Below, one piece after another: positions 20,017-27,995 of a DNA stretch of 56,592 nt. Position 1 is the first letter of the stretch, and each line of letters begins with the position of its first letter. Position numbers and translations under genes: made by a program. The notes beneath the pieces were generated by a model. It did no database searches and was not told the DNA's origin. It saw only the letters and a list, made by a program, of their open reading frames with translations. Source of the DNA: Bacillota bacterium (lineage in GTDB: Bacteria; Bacillota_A; Clostridia; Lachnospirales; Lachnospiraceae); the NCBI GenBank assembly GCA_023443925.1, contig JAEZSL010000172.1, positions 1 to 56,592 of the forward strand, given 5' to 3'.

Positions 20017-20094
20017 CTTGCGCACGCTCTTTGTGCATATCAAGTTTGTGGTGCGCAAGCACAAACTTGCGGTTGAAAAATTTATTTTTCAACC
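20017..20094 (-). promoter_or_regulatory. Structured leader with two perfect hairpins and a loop-RBS-flank pseudoknot
   Basis: On the minus strand the leader reads: hairpin GGTTGAAAAA/TTTTTCAACC (20071-20094), hairpin CAAGTTTGTG/CACAAACTTG (20041-20069) with loop CTTGCGCAC, 15 nt, then GTGCGCAAG (20017-20025) and AATAGAGGTTAAA-ATG. The nine-nt loop is the exact complement of the nine nt directly before the RBS region, so an H-type pseudoknot can form. I infer control of TetR-AraC-UvrA translation or transcription. No named RNA family is recognised. Confidence 0.65.
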
Positions 20095-20138
20095 TAATCC
20101 TTCCTTTCAATTGTCCTAATGAACAACTTTAATTTAAT

Positions 20139-20228
20139 TGTTGATTACTCAACAGAATTCACATTATTACGTATTGAACTATCTAATTATAGCTGATACT
20201 ATGATTTTATTCAACACGCGTTGAATAA
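20139..20228 (+). promoter_or_regulatory. Oxidoreductase promoter with TetR-type operators
   Basis: TTGAAC (20174-20179), 17 bp and TACTAT (20197-20202) form the promoter for the gene at 20255. A 22-bp palindrome, TTATTCAAC-ACGC-GTTGAATAA (20207-20228), covers the expected start site, which is the classic place for a TetR repressor. A second, shorter palindrome TGTTGA-TTAC-TCAACA lies at 20139-20154, towards the TetR gene. Confidence 0.8.
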
Positions 20229-20254
20229 TAAACAATGTTAATAAGGAGAAAAAT

Positions 20255-21235
20255 ATGAAAGCAATCGGTTTAACAAATTTCGGTGACCCAGGTACTTTCG
20301 AAGAATTAGAAGTAAATTTACCAGAATTAAATGAAAACCAGGTACTTGTTGAAATGATGGCTTCTTCCATTAATCCAGGTGACAGACCTTTACGGACGGG
20401 AAAAATATTTGAAAGCTCTGTCGGAGGTCAATGGTCTGAGAAATTACCAATTTTTCTTGGAAGCGACGTATCCGGTATAGTAAAAGCTGTCGGAGAAAAG
20501 GTTACCCGGTTTCAAGTTGGCAACCGTGTTATGGGATTAACGATCCAGTCCGGTACCTATCAAGATTATGTTGCAGTTGATGAAGAACACCTTGCTAAAT
20601 TTTCAGAAAATATATCCTATGAAACCGCCGGTTCAACACCTACAATTGCACTAACCGCAAAGCAGGCATTATTTGATTATGGAAATCTTTTAAAGGGACA
20701 AAGAGTATTAATTCAAGGCGGTGCCGGTGGTGTGGGACACGTTGCAGTTCAAATAGCCAAAAACCATGGTGCTTATGTGATAACAACCGCGAGAAAAAAT
20801 AACCATGATTTTGTTAAGGCATTCGGGGCAGATGAAGTATATGATTATACGGAATTTGATATTGAAGATATGATCCACGAAAAAGTTGACTTGGTAATTG
20901 ATACGGTAATGGAGGGATCCATTCTTGATAATAATGGTGCGCCAGGTGAGGTCGGGAAAAAGAGTCTCTCCGTAATCAAAGACAATGGAAAATATGTATC
21001 CATCGTTTCTTTTGGAATAAATGGTTATCCGATGGAACGTAACATTAAAGCATACTTTTTCCAGTCCAAACCAAACCATTCAGACTTTGAGCAAATTGTG
21101 AATTGGATTGAAAAAAATGAACTACAGATCCATATAGATAAAATTTACCCGTTCTCTGCGAATGGAATTACAGAAGCTTACAGCCATAGTAAAAAGCAGC
21201 CAAAAAAGGGAAAGATTTTAATATCAAAAACTTGA
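20255..21235 (+). CDS. NADP-dependent zinc-independent oxidoreductase (quinone oxidoreductase-like MDR)
   Basis: The 326-residue protein is a medium-chain dehydrogenase/reductase. It has an N-terminal GroES-like domain (INPGDRPLRTGKI, PIFLGSDVSGIVKAVGE) and a Rossmann domain with VLIQGGAGGVGHVAVQIAK near residue 150. The cysteine ligands of zinc alcohol dehydrogenases are missing, as in quinone oxidoreductases. It probably reduces quinones, enones or similar electrophiles in the cytoplasm. AAGGAGAAAAAT precedes the ATG. Its promoter carries a TetR operator, so it is likely an inducible detoxification gene under the divergent TetR regulator. Confidence 0.9.
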   Translation: MKAIGLTNFGDPGTFEELEVNLPELNENQVLVEMMASSINPGDRPLRTGKIFESSVGGQWSEKLPIFLGSDVSGIVKAVGEKVTRFQVGNRVMGLTIQSGTYQDYVAVDEEHLAKFSENISYETAGSTPTIALTAKQALFDYGNLLKGQRVLIQGGAGGVGHVAVQIAKNHGAYVITTARKNNHDFVKAFGADEVYDYTEFDIEDMIHEKVDLVIDTVMEGSILDNNGAPGEVGKKSLSVIKDNGKYVSIVSFGINGYPMERNIKAYFFQSKPNHSDFEQIVNWIEKNELQIHIDKIYPFSANGITEAYSHSKKQPKKGKILISKT

Positions 21236-21330
21236 ACTTTGAATATAAACACTTTAACCTATGATTGATTGAAAACAGTAATCAACGAATACGAATATGA
21301 TTGTTTACTTTTTTAGAAGATTTATTAGAG

Positions 21331-21403
21331 AAAAAACAAGGCACCTTACAACGAAACTTATTAAAGATATTCAGCTAAGAAATTCTTCATTGTAAAGTGC
21401 CTT
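21331..21403. terminator. Bidirectional hairpin terminator
   Basis: AAGGCACCTTACAACGAA (21338-21355) pairs with TTCATTGTAAAGTGCCTT (21386-21403) with few mismatches. An A-run (21331-21336) gives a U-tract on the minus strand. It lies between the convergent oxidoreductase and P-loop kinase genes and can end both transcripts, best on the minus strand. Confidence 0.8.
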
Positions 21404-21487
21404 ACTTTATCATAAGTACCTAAACTGGGTAGATACATAGATACGGGCAATATATGAGTTGACAGCACTGACGTAAAAATGTCTATG

Positions 21488-22048
21488 TTAGTCAACCGAT
21501 AGCTTTTGTAAAAATTGATCTGCTATCCATGCGGCGTTTTCAGAAATAGACTTTGTACCATCTACACGCAGAACTGGACAAGACAACTCCCCAGACCATT
21601 GTTCATGATGTTTCAAGCAAATCTGCGGCGGTTGGCCAGTATCATATTGCACCGCATCTTCAAAAAACTTTAAGTTTTGTTCGTACATATCCCCACCCAC
21701 AAGAATGCGCTCCCCAAACATAGCAGATTCACGTGCTTGAAGCCGTTCAAGACGTAATTCAGTAGGAACAGTTATAAACACAGCTAAATCGAAGAGTGAA
21801 TTGAATGACTCACGAATACTCCCCATCGAACCTGTCATTACGAAATGCCGGCACTTTGATATCGCATTCATTAAGTATTCGATTCGTTCTTCTCTAGGGC
21901 GAAGTATTGTATAGGGAATATCCGTATCCCAACGCCATATATAGTCATCTATATCAACATGCTGAAAATCAAGCCGGTGAGCTAATTCTTTACCGAGTGT
22001 GGTTTTCCCTGAACCCGTGGCACCATAAATAATAATCCCTGTGGACAT
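21488..22048 (-). CDS. P-loop nucleotide kinase-like protein (AAA family)
   Basis: The 186-residue protein begins with a Walker A, IYGATGSGKTTLG, then HVDIDDYIW, the acidic motif seen in adenylate/shikimate-kinase-like folds, and later FVMTGSMGS and VFITVPTELRLERLQARE (lid and arginine region). It probably phosphorylates a small molecule in the cytoplasm; the substrate is unknown. GAGAGGGAAAAAAT precedes the ATG. It stands alone between terminators. Confidence 0.8.
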   Translation of the reverse strand: MSTGIIIYGATGSGKTTLGKELAHRLDFQHVDIDDYIWRWDTDIPYTILRPREERIEYLMNAISKCRHFVMTGSMGSIRESFNSLFDLAVFITVPTELRLERLQARESAMFGERILVGGDMYEQNLKFFEDAVQYDTGQPPQICLKHHEQWSGELSCPVLRVDGTKSISENAAWIADQFLQKLSVD

Positions 22049-22275
22049 ATTTTTTCCCTCTCATTCAATATATTATATATTTTCAGTCTATTTAATTTTT
22101 TATAACATAAGCATGATCTTGCCTTGACATCAACACCACTACGCATGCCTTGATTGGTCAATTATGATGCCTCTTGAACTTGCTTTTAATTATAGGTGCT
22201 GAGGAATATATTGTCAAACTTCATTGCATTAAATAATATATACATTTTCTTATTCTCGGAAATAACTATCTTGAG

Positions 22276-22309
22276 CATGAAAAAACCACACCGGTTAGTG
22301 TGTGGTTTT
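22276..22309 (-). terminator. Intrinsic terminator after the DUF2812 gene
   Basis: AAAACCACAC (22282-22291) and GTGTGGTTTT (22300-22309) form a perfect 10-bp stem. On the minus strand it ends in a run of six U. It lies 18 bp after the stop of the DUF2812 gene and ends the PadR-DUF2812 operon. Confidence 0.9.
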
Positions 22310-22326
22310 AAGAAACATATTACAAT

Positions 22327-22890
22327 TTATTCTCTTATCGTTTTTTCCTTCTCCAGCTTCTTTATCTTCTTTCTGATTGGTAATCCTAATCTAAAAAATA
22401 TAAGACTAAATAGTATTAAGCAAATCCCCATAGATAAATTACCGTAAGAGAAATTACCTAATTTTTCACCTATATTAAGATTTATAATACCAATTGACAA
22501 ATTAATTAATCCCGCAAGAAACTCAATAATCATGAGTGAAAACCACAATGCATTTATTCTCTTATAATGTTTGATTTTAGAGTCAATGTCTGTATATATG
22601 TCAAAGGAACCATCCGATGTTTTTTTTCTTAAATATACCCAACGCATAGTCGTTGCAACACATTCAACACCACTTTCTTCTAAAAACCTTAGATATGCTA
22701 TGCTTTCAGGGTGAGTGGGCATATCTTTTAGAAGTTCTATCCTGTAAGTATATTGATTATTCGCTTCCTCTTCAAAAACATACCTGCACCAGAAGTAATC
22801 AGTTAATGCCAATCCTTTTGCTGACATTTCATTAAGCCATTTTTCTTCTTTTTCGTAGTCCCAATATGCTTTCCTGACTATATATTTCAT
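22327..22890 (-). CDS. DUF2812 membrane protein
   Basis: The N-terminal ~110 residues match the DUF2812 pattern (DYEKEEKWLNEMSAKGLAL, then RYVFEEEANNQYTYRIELL). Two hydrophobic segments at the C-terminus (LWFSLMIIEFLAGLINLSI and ICLILFSLIFFRLGL) anchor it in the membrane. These proteins are nearly always encoded with a PadR regulator, as here, and their function is unknown. I chose the ATG at 22890, which shares one base with the PadR stop (TAATG), over a GTG three codons upstream. The pair is probably translationally coupled. Confidence 0.87.
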   Translation of the reverse strand: MKYIVRKAYWDYEKEEKWLNEMSAKGLALTDYFWCRYVFEEEANNQYTYRIELLKDMPTHPESIAYLRFLEESGVECVATTMRWVYLRKKTSDGSFDIYTDIDSKIKHYKRINALWFSLMIIEFLAGLINLSIGIINLNIGEKLGNFSYGNLSMGICLILFSLIFFRLGLPIRKKIKKLEKEKTIRE

Positions 22891-23216
22891 TAGCTCCACC
22901 CCCCGACTATTCTTTTCCCATTTACAATCAATTCTTCTAATCTAATAATTTCTTCTTTGAGAATTGATTTTCCTGATTCAGTGATTTGGTTTTCCTTTTT
23001 GCGTGAATCTTTTTCTCCGGGAATCGATTGTATCCAATTTTTTTCAACCAAAGTATTGATTGCTCCATATAAGGTTCCCGGACCAAGATTCACCCTGTCA
23101 TTACTTAACTCTTTCACATTCTGCATTATTCCATATCCATGCATCGGGGTATAAAGTGATAATAAAATATAATATACTGCCTCTGTTAAAGCACCTCTTT
23201 CAGAACTCTCCGGCAA
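22890..23216 (-). CDS. PadR-family transcriptional regulator
   Basis: The ~108-residue protein is a PadR winged helix: ALTEAVYYILLSLYTPMHGYGIMQNV, VNLGPGTLYGAINTLVEKNWI and the wing KKENQITESGKSILKEEI. It lacks the long C-terminal helical domain, so it is a short (subfamily 2-like) PadR. GGAGGTGA (23222-23229) points to the TTG at 23216 rather than the ATG at 23231, which overlaps the SD itself. A palindrome lies inside its own promoter, so autorepression together with DUF2812 is likely. Confidence 0.9.
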   Translation of the reverse strand: MPESSERGALTEAVYYILLSLYTPMHGYGIMQNVKELSNDRVNLGPGTLYGAINTLVEKNWIQSIPGEKDSRKKENQITESGKSILKEEIIRLEELIVNGKRIVGGWS

Positions 23217-23231
23217 AACAATCACCTCCAT

Positions 23232-23297
23232 ATATTACGATAACCGTTATATCGGTATCCGTAATATCAATATATCGCTAACCGATATATTTGTCAA
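23232..23297 (-). promoter_or_regulatory. PadR promoter with operator palindromes
   Basis: On the minus strand, TTGACA (23292-23297), a 17-bp spacer and TATATT (23269-23274) form a consensus promoter. A perfect palindrome, ATATATCG-N5-CGATATAT (23270-23290), fills the spacer and touches the -10. A second dyad, ATATTACG/CGTAATAT (23232-23267), lies on the early transcribed region. This arrangement fits PadR autorepression. Confidence 0.85.
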
Positions 23298-23449
23298 GAG
23301 CATTTGAATAACTATTTTTAACCTTCTCAAGTATCAATTCCTTTTGGTATCAAAAAAAACCATGCCCTGACCATATATAAATAAGGCATCAAGATTTTGC
23401 AATCCTTCTGCCTTTAAATTTTCTTATATAACATGCCTCCAACTTCCAA

Positions 23450-23914
23450 TTATTCATTTGGATCTGATGACCAATCTTCTAAAAAGCTATTTCCTTTAAT
23501 CGCATGATTAACACCATTTGATTTGTGTAAATATACATCCTCATCCGGGTAATAGCAAGTATCTTCTTTTTCATTTGTTCCAATATCAAGAATAAGTAGC
23601 GGTTCTGTCCCAGGGTTATAGAAGGTGTGAAAAATATCCCTTCCCGCTGGTTTTGACAGGAAATCTCCGCTTTTCACTTCTATTTTTTGCCCATTTAATT
23701 GCAGCGTACCAATTCCAGAAATAATATAAAAGAATTCTTCCTGCTGTGAATGGCTATGATATTTTGTACTAAAGCCTTTTGGAGGAACACTATCAAGATT
23801 TACATAAATCTTTTGACTTCCTACTGATTTTCCCAGTTCCTTTGTTATAAGCCCTATATTATCTTTCCATATAAATTCATCTAAAATATGATTGATATTA
23901 CCTAATCTATCCAT
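23450..23914 (-). CDS. Cupin domain-containing protein
   Basis: The 154-residue protein has the two cupin motifs: KYHSHSQQEEFFYIISGIGTL (motif 1 histidines and glutamate) and PAGRDIFHTFYNPG (motif 2 histidine). It is a small cytosolic beta-barrel that likely binds a divalent metal. Sugar-phosphate isomerase, oxygenase or ligand-sensing roles are all possible. AAGGAGAGGG precedes the ATG. It is a single gene between the two PadR modules. Confidence 0.82.
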   Translation of the reverse strand: MDRLGNINHILDEFIWKDNIGLITKELGKSVGSQKIYVNLDSVPPKGFSTKYHSHSQQEEFFYIISGIGTLQLNGQKIEVKSGDFLSKPAGRDIFHTFYNPGTEPLLILDIGTNEKEDTCYYPDEDVYLHKSNGVNHAIKGNSFLEDWSSDPNE

Positions 23915-24005
23915 GATTATCCCTCTCCTTATTCCCCATTTGCATGAAATAAACCCACTACTAATTTTAAAATCATTCTTCTGGTGCCCATTAGCGCAAA
24001 TTGAT

Positions 24006-24707
24006 TTATATTCTCATTCTAATTGCATCAAAAGGTTCTCCATGACCTGGATATATCTTAAAGACATTGTTTCTCAGTATTTTTCTGGCACTTTCCTTCA
24101 TTTCATCAAAATTCTGTGCATTTATTCCTAACGATGGTTTTTTATTATTTGCAAATAAGTCTCCTGCAATCAGATTACCTTCATTGTCTAATATACAAAT
24201 GGAACCTGGAGTGTGTCCTGGAATATGAAAAATTCTTCCTTCAAATTCAAGTAATGTCTGATTATCTTCCAACAATATATCAGGCTTAAATATTTCAAAC
24301 TCCTTATAAACCTTCTCCATTAACAACTTAATTTTTGAATCCACCAGCTTAAATACTATATTAAATAAAAACGATTGATATTTTAAATTAACTCTATAAC
24401 AATTGGGGTCTGATTTCTCTACCATAAATACGTCACCTGAATGCATTGCAATCTTGGAATGAAACTTATCCCTTATGTAGCTTGCGTTACAAACATGATC
24501 ATTATCACCATGGGTTAAAATAATCATGCTCAGATTAGAATTGTTAACGCCATTCTTTTCAAGTTCACGAACCAACTCCTTCCGTCTATCTGTATATTGC
24601 TTATCCATAAACATATGACCGCCGGTGTCTACTAATATAAATTTCTGATTATTTTCCAGCAAATAACAATTTACTCCCTCTAAATCAATACGCATTATAT
24701 TCTGCAT
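24006..24707 (-). CDS. MBL-fold metallohydrolase
   Basis: The 233-residue protein is a compact metallo-beta-lactamase-fold enzyme with THGDNDH (zinc ligands H66 to H71), FHIPGHTPGSICI, LIAGDLFAN and a final IYPGHGEPF. These match the glyoxalase II-like/quorum-lactonase-like branch. It is cytosolic and the substrate is unknown. Its ATG shares one base with the stop of the upstream PadR gene (TAATG). The two are therefore translationally coupled, and the hydrolase is the effector of that regulator. Confidence 0.88.
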   Translation of the reverse strand: MQNIMRIDLEGVNCYLLENNQKFILVDTGGHMFMDKQYTDRRKELVRELEKNGVNNSNLSMIILTHGDNDHVCNASYIRDKFHSKIAMHSGDVFMVEKSDPNCYRVNLKYQSFLFNIVFKLVDSKIKLLMEKVYKEFEIFKPDILLEDNQTLLEFEGRIFHIPGHTPGSICILDNEGNLIAGDLFANNKKPSLGINAQNFDEMKESARKILRNNVFKIYPGHGEPFDAIRMRI

Positions 24708-25264
24708 TATATATCCTCCCTTTTTATTTGCTGCACTAAGGTATCCAAAGAATTTCCCCTCTTAACTGTTTCACACCACATAATTATGCTCTGGAGCTTA
24801 CAAATTCCAAAATATAAGGTAGATAATTTAAAGTAGAATTGCTCCTTATTCTCCATGGCCTCATACTTTTCCTTTTTTTGAATTAGCTCCTGATAATAGT
24901 CTATTAATTTTTCTTCATACTTACCGATTTTATTGTAAGCAATATCACTTGGTAATTTATCATAATAGAATACTCTTGCCATAAAGGTTTCTATTGAATT
25001 ACTTTCCTTATCATCCTCTTTTAGCCACTGAATAAATGCTTCTCTTCCGCACTCTGTTATGCTATATTTTTTCTTTTCCCTCTTGCCCTCTACTTCATTT
25101 GAGCATATTACATATCCTTTCCCTAATAATCTGCCAAGTAAAGGATATATACTTCCGTAACTTGCCCGGTAAAACATCCCAATACCACTATCAATGCATT
25201 TCCTAATATCGTACCCTGTAAGAGTGTTGGTATATAATGTACCTAAAATTATATATTCCAGCAT
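24707..25264 (-). CDS. PadR-family transcriptional regulator (long type)
   Basis: The N-terminal winged helix (IILGTLYTNTLTGYDIRKCI, YGSIYPLLGRLLGKGYV, KKYSITECGREAFIQWL) is followed by a helical C-terminal domain to 185 residues, the AphA/VirR-like long PadR form. AAGGAGG stands 6 nt before the ATG. A palindrome covers the start region of its promoter, suggesting autorepression with the coupled MBL hydrolase. Confidence 0.9.
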   Translation of the reverse strand: MLEYIILGTLYTNTLTGYDIRKCIDSGIGMFYRASYGSIYPLLGRLLGKGYVICSNEVEGKREKKKYSITECGREAFIQWLKEDDKESNSIETFMARVFYYDKLPSDIAYNKIGKYEEKLIDYYQELIQKKEKYEAMENKEQFYFKLSTLYFGICKLQSIIMWCETVKRGNSLDTLVQQIKREDI

Positions 25265-25278
25265 ACAGCCTCCTTATA

Positions 25279-25324
25279 ATGTATCGTTACGATATATTAT
25301 AGTTTATTAATCTTAAAAATGCAA
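25279..25324 (-). promoter_or_regulatory. Promoter and palindromic operator of the PadR-MBL operon
   Basis: On the minus strand, TTGCAT (25319-25324), a 17-bp spacer and TATAAT (25296-25301) form the promoter. The palindrome GTATCGT-T-ACGATAT lies at 25281-25295, next to the -10. A further half-like site TATACGATACAT lies upstream at about 25343-25354. This is consistent with PadR binding at two sites. Confidence 0.75.
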
Positions 25325-25632
25325 TAGAATTATTTATATCTTATACGATACATTTCTACGGCCATAAAGTAAGGCCCGATTAACAGCTATCGTACGTTCA
25401 GGCTATTTCTTATACAAATTAAAACAGTAATACACCCACCTTTTTCAATATGGGCATTTTACTGCTCGATTATCTTCTCTTGGCTGTTCCTTTTCAGAAA
25501 AAATTTTTCTATGTAAAACAAAATTTACTTGCATTATTCTCATATCGTGTCATTGATAAAGTTACCAATATATTCTATAATAAGCCTATGCCATGCTGCT
25601 ATAATTATACAAATTATGAGAAGGGGATTAGA

Positions 25633-25668
25633 ATGGCTAAAGTTTACTGGATTTCAATTATTACATAA
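25633..25668 (+). CDS. Short 11-codon ORF with RBS
   Basis: AGAAGGGGATTAGA precedes an ATG encoding MAKVYWISIIT and a stop. The peptide resembles the N-terminus of DUF1330 proteins (MAKxYWI), so this may be the remnant of a deleted gene or a leader peptide. It lies 65 bp upstream of the next gene and is followed by a hairpin. Translation is not proven. Confidence 0.3.
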   Translation: MAKVYWISIIT

Positions 25669-25687
25669 AAAGTAGAACGTGGTGCCC

Positions 25688-25715
25688 GTACATTTGCAGC
25701 GGTATTCAAATGTAC
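25688..25715 (+). other. Hairpin directly before an RBS
   Basis: GTACATTTG (25688-25696) and CAAATGTAC (25707-25715) form a perfect 9-bp stem ending 5 nt before the AAGGAG of the gene at 25734. It could modulate translation. No U-tract follows, so it is not a terminator. Confidence 0.5.
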
Positions 25716-25733
25716 AATTAAGGAGAATATAGA

Positions 25734-26312
25734 ATGAAATCATATTTAGTTAAAATTGCACTTGCAGCAGTCTTTCTTATCGTATGCCTGACCGGAGGCA
25801 GTCTTCTCTCAGAGATCAATAAAACGAAAAGCGAAGAGAATAAATTAAAAGAATACAAAGCAACCTTAGAACTTGTCAAAGATATGAACCAGAATAGCGA
25901 CTTCGGTGGATTAGAGCTGCTTAAATTTTCAGACAAAACCGTGGAAAATCAGCAGACTCAAGAAGCTTCTGATATTCTTCCTGATTTTGCAGAAGAAGCG
26001 AAAGATGGTGTTGAAGGAATTTATTTTAACTATCCTAAAGATAGTAATGACTACCGGCTTGCCAAAATCAGCATAACAGTAATACCATACCATGTTTATG
26101 GCATCACTGTAGGGCAAAAGCTTAAGGATGTAACCTGGATTTTGGAAGAAAAGGGGTTTACAGAGCAGGAAAAACTTTCAGATAACGATGTTGATTTCAT
26201 ATTGTACCGGCAGCATCATGCAAGTATTTCTATTAAGGTTGACAAAGATACCGGGATTATCCGTACAATTATCGTTTCAGTTTATGATAAACTAGATGAT
26301 ACGGTTTATTAA
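25734..26312 (+). CDS. Membrane-anchored or secreted protein of unknown function
   Basis: The 192-residue protein starts with a signal/anchor segment (KIALAAVFLIVCLTGGSLL, about residues 7-25), then a charged helical stretch and a soluble alpha/beta domain. The segment VYGITVGQKLKDVTWILEEKGF resembles the 'start of helix after a short strand' seen in small envelope domains of the SmpA/BLIP type. I do not recognise a family with confidence. AAGGAGAATATAGA precedes the ATG. It is convergent with the Na+/Ca2+ exchanger gene. Confidence 0.65.
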   Translation: MKSYLVKIALAAVFLIVCLTGGSLLSEINKTKSEENKLKEYKATLELVKDMNQNSDFGGLELLKFSDKTVENQQTQEASDILPDFAEEAKDGVEGIYFNYPKDSNDYRLAKISITVIPYHVYGITVGQKLKDVTWILEEKGFTEQEKLSDNDVDFILYRQHHASISIKVDKDTGIIRTIIVSVYDKLDDTVY

Positions 26313-26357
26313 GAGCCTTAAAAGTCAATTGAATGTATTAATCAAATACCGTTTTTT

Positions 26358-27350
26358 TCATAACACAGTAATTACTTTATATATAAGATAAGATACATAG
26401 ACAAGTAATAAAAAAATACCAGCTTTACGTTTAATTCTTTTTTTGACCCAAGAAATTATGAAGACATAAATTGTTAGCATCAGCATAATCGAAACATCCA
26501 CCCAAAGACTAAAATCAGTCGGAATTGGTGAGATAATAGAGGAAAAACCTAACACCAGAAGAATGTTAAAAATGTTACTGCCAATACAGTTGCCTAAAAC
26601 AATATCAGGTTCCTTCTTAGCGGCGGCTATAATGCTGGTTATTAGCTCAGGCATAGTGGTTGCAATCGCAACGACGGTGAGTCCAATAAGCGTTTCACTA
26701 AGCCCTAAACTTTGAGCAATATCCGTACTGCTTCCCACGGTAAGTCTTCCACCGATGAAAAGTCCTGCAAGGGAGAAGGCAGAAAAACACCACAACTTAA
26801 GTAAATTTTCATTCTTATCGGTACCTACTGCTTCTGGTGGTAGTTGATTACCGTCAGCATCAGTATCTATATCACCTTCCGCATCAATTTCTATTTTCAT
26901 TGATTCTTTTGAATCTTTAATGATGTATATCATAAAAGCCAAAAAACCAATCATAAGAATGGCACCGTTTATACGTGAAAGCCACCCATTATCAAAAAGC
27001 ATAATAATCAGAATAATCTGAATACCTAACAACATAGGTATTTCACGTCTTACCACAGAATCTCTTACCTGTAACGGCATTATAATAGCTGAAATCCCCA
27101 CTATCATGGCTGTATTTGATAGAGAACTGCCGATTATATTACCAAGTGTAAGTTGATTCGTGTCAGTTATTCCGGAAATAACTCCAACCGCAAGTTCTGG
27201 TGCACTGGTACCAAACGCAACTACTGTGATCCCAATAACAAAAGAAGAAACTCCATAGCGTTTTGCAATTTTAGATGTCGAATCAATTAAAACATCAGCA
27301 CTTCTAACTATCATAACCAACCCTAAAACTAATAAAAAATATTGCATCAT
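26358..27350 (-). CDS. Calcium/sodium antiporter (CaCA family, YrbG-like)
   Basis: The 330-residue protein has about ten membrane segments and the two inverted alpha-repeats of Na+/Ca2+ exchangers: GITVVAFGTSAPELAVGVISG (about 41-61) and GLTVVAIATTMPELITSIIAA in the second half, each followed by GN(I/C)IGS. An acidic cytoplasmic loop (DAEGDIDTDADGN) lies between the halves. It exchanges Na+ (or H+, K+) for Ca2+ across the cytoplasmic membrane. The leader carries a terminator-type element homologous to that of the AtpI-like gene upstream, suggesting ion-responsive attenuation. Confidence 0.93.
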   Translation of the reverse strand: MMQYFLLVLGLVMIVRSADVLIDSTSKIAKRYGVSSFVIGITVVAFGTSAPELAVGVISGITDTNQLTLGNIIGSSLSNTAMIVGISAIIMPLQVRDSVVRREIPMLLGIQIILIIMLFDNGWLSRINGAILMIGFLAFMIYIIKDSKESMKIEIDAEGDIDTDADGNQLPPEAVGTDKNENLLKLWCFSAFSLAGLFIGGRLTVGSSTDIAQSLGLSETLIGLTVVAIATTMPELITSIIAAAKKEPDIVLGNCIGSNIFNILLVLGFSSIISPIPTDFSLWVDVSIMLMLTIYVFIISWVKKRIKRKAGIFLLLVYVSYLIYKVITVL

Positions 27351-27370
27351 CTTTATCCTTTCTAAGTAAA

Positions 27371-27445
27371 TAAAAAAGTAGAGAACCTCTTATGAAGCTC
27401 TCCACCCATTAAGCTAAAATCTTGAAGCAGTTACCTGCCCAACCG
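27371..27445 (-). promoter_or_regulatory. Leader element A: candidate riboswitch/attenuator before the Na+/Ca2+ exchanger
   Basis: The minus-strand RNA reads CGGUUG (27440-27445), a short hairpin GGCAG-GUAA-CUGCU, a single-stranded block UUCAAGAUUUUAGCUUAAU, then GGGUGG. The last block opens an intrinsic terminator stem (27397-27405 with 27378-27386) followed by UUUUUU. The start codon is 20 nt further on. The same blocks in the same order form leader B (27996-28081). A TATAAT box sits just upstream. No Rfam class is asserted. Confidence 0.65.
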
Positions 27446-27551
27446 GAATTATATTCAATATTGTCATAATTATTTTAACCAATTTTTTATAATAAATCAA
27501 AGAATTTTCAAATCGTAGTTATTGCCATTTCATTAAATATTTCTACTTTAT

Positions 27552-27926
27552 TTAATCTTTGATTAGGGATATAATTACACGGCTAATCTGAGAAAAAAAC
27601 AATGAAACAATACCAGTTACGTCGTGAAATATCGGAATAAGCAGTATGATAAATGCAACTGCACTGATAAAGAGTATACTGAATATTTTTAACAGTAAAA
27701 CTGTTAAAGCACCTTTTTTCAAATTGCATCTTTCAGAAATCCGCATGGTTAATACATGTAAAAAATAATATAGGATAGAAGCCGTGCTTCCTATGACAAA
27801 GCCTAATGCTATAGAAAGGTCGTACTTGTCTGTAAGAATAAAAAAACCAATCATCATAAATGATAAGCCACTTACACACAGAACATTTCCTGCTATATCC
27901 CGTTTCACATTTGTTTGACACATCAT
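27552..27926 (-). CDS. AtpI-like (ATP synthase subunit I family) small membrane protein
   Basis: The 124-residue protein has four hydrophobic helices and the AtpI/UncI-like ending (HDVTGIVSLFFSQISRVIISLIK). A paralogue at 48899-49276 matches it throughout, including LCVxGLSFMxIGF. I chose the ATG at 27926, 6 nt after GGGAGGG; the longer frame starts inside the leader's terminator. AtpI proteins help assemble ATP synthase rotors and have been tied to Mg2+/Ca2+ uptake in Bacillus. No ATP synthase genes lie nearby, so this is a stand-alone, perhaps ion-transport, member. Confidence 0.7.
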   Translation of the reverse strand: MMCQTNVKRDIAGNVLCVSGLSFMMIGFFILTDKYDLSIALGFVIGSTASILYYFLHVLTMRISERCNLKKGALTVLLLKIFSILFISAVAFIILLIPIFHDVTGIVSLFFSQISRVIISLIKD

Positions 27927-27995
27927 TATAACCCTCCCATAGACATTGGACAATTTACTGAGATAATTCATATGAACATTTCCAATCCAAAACAT

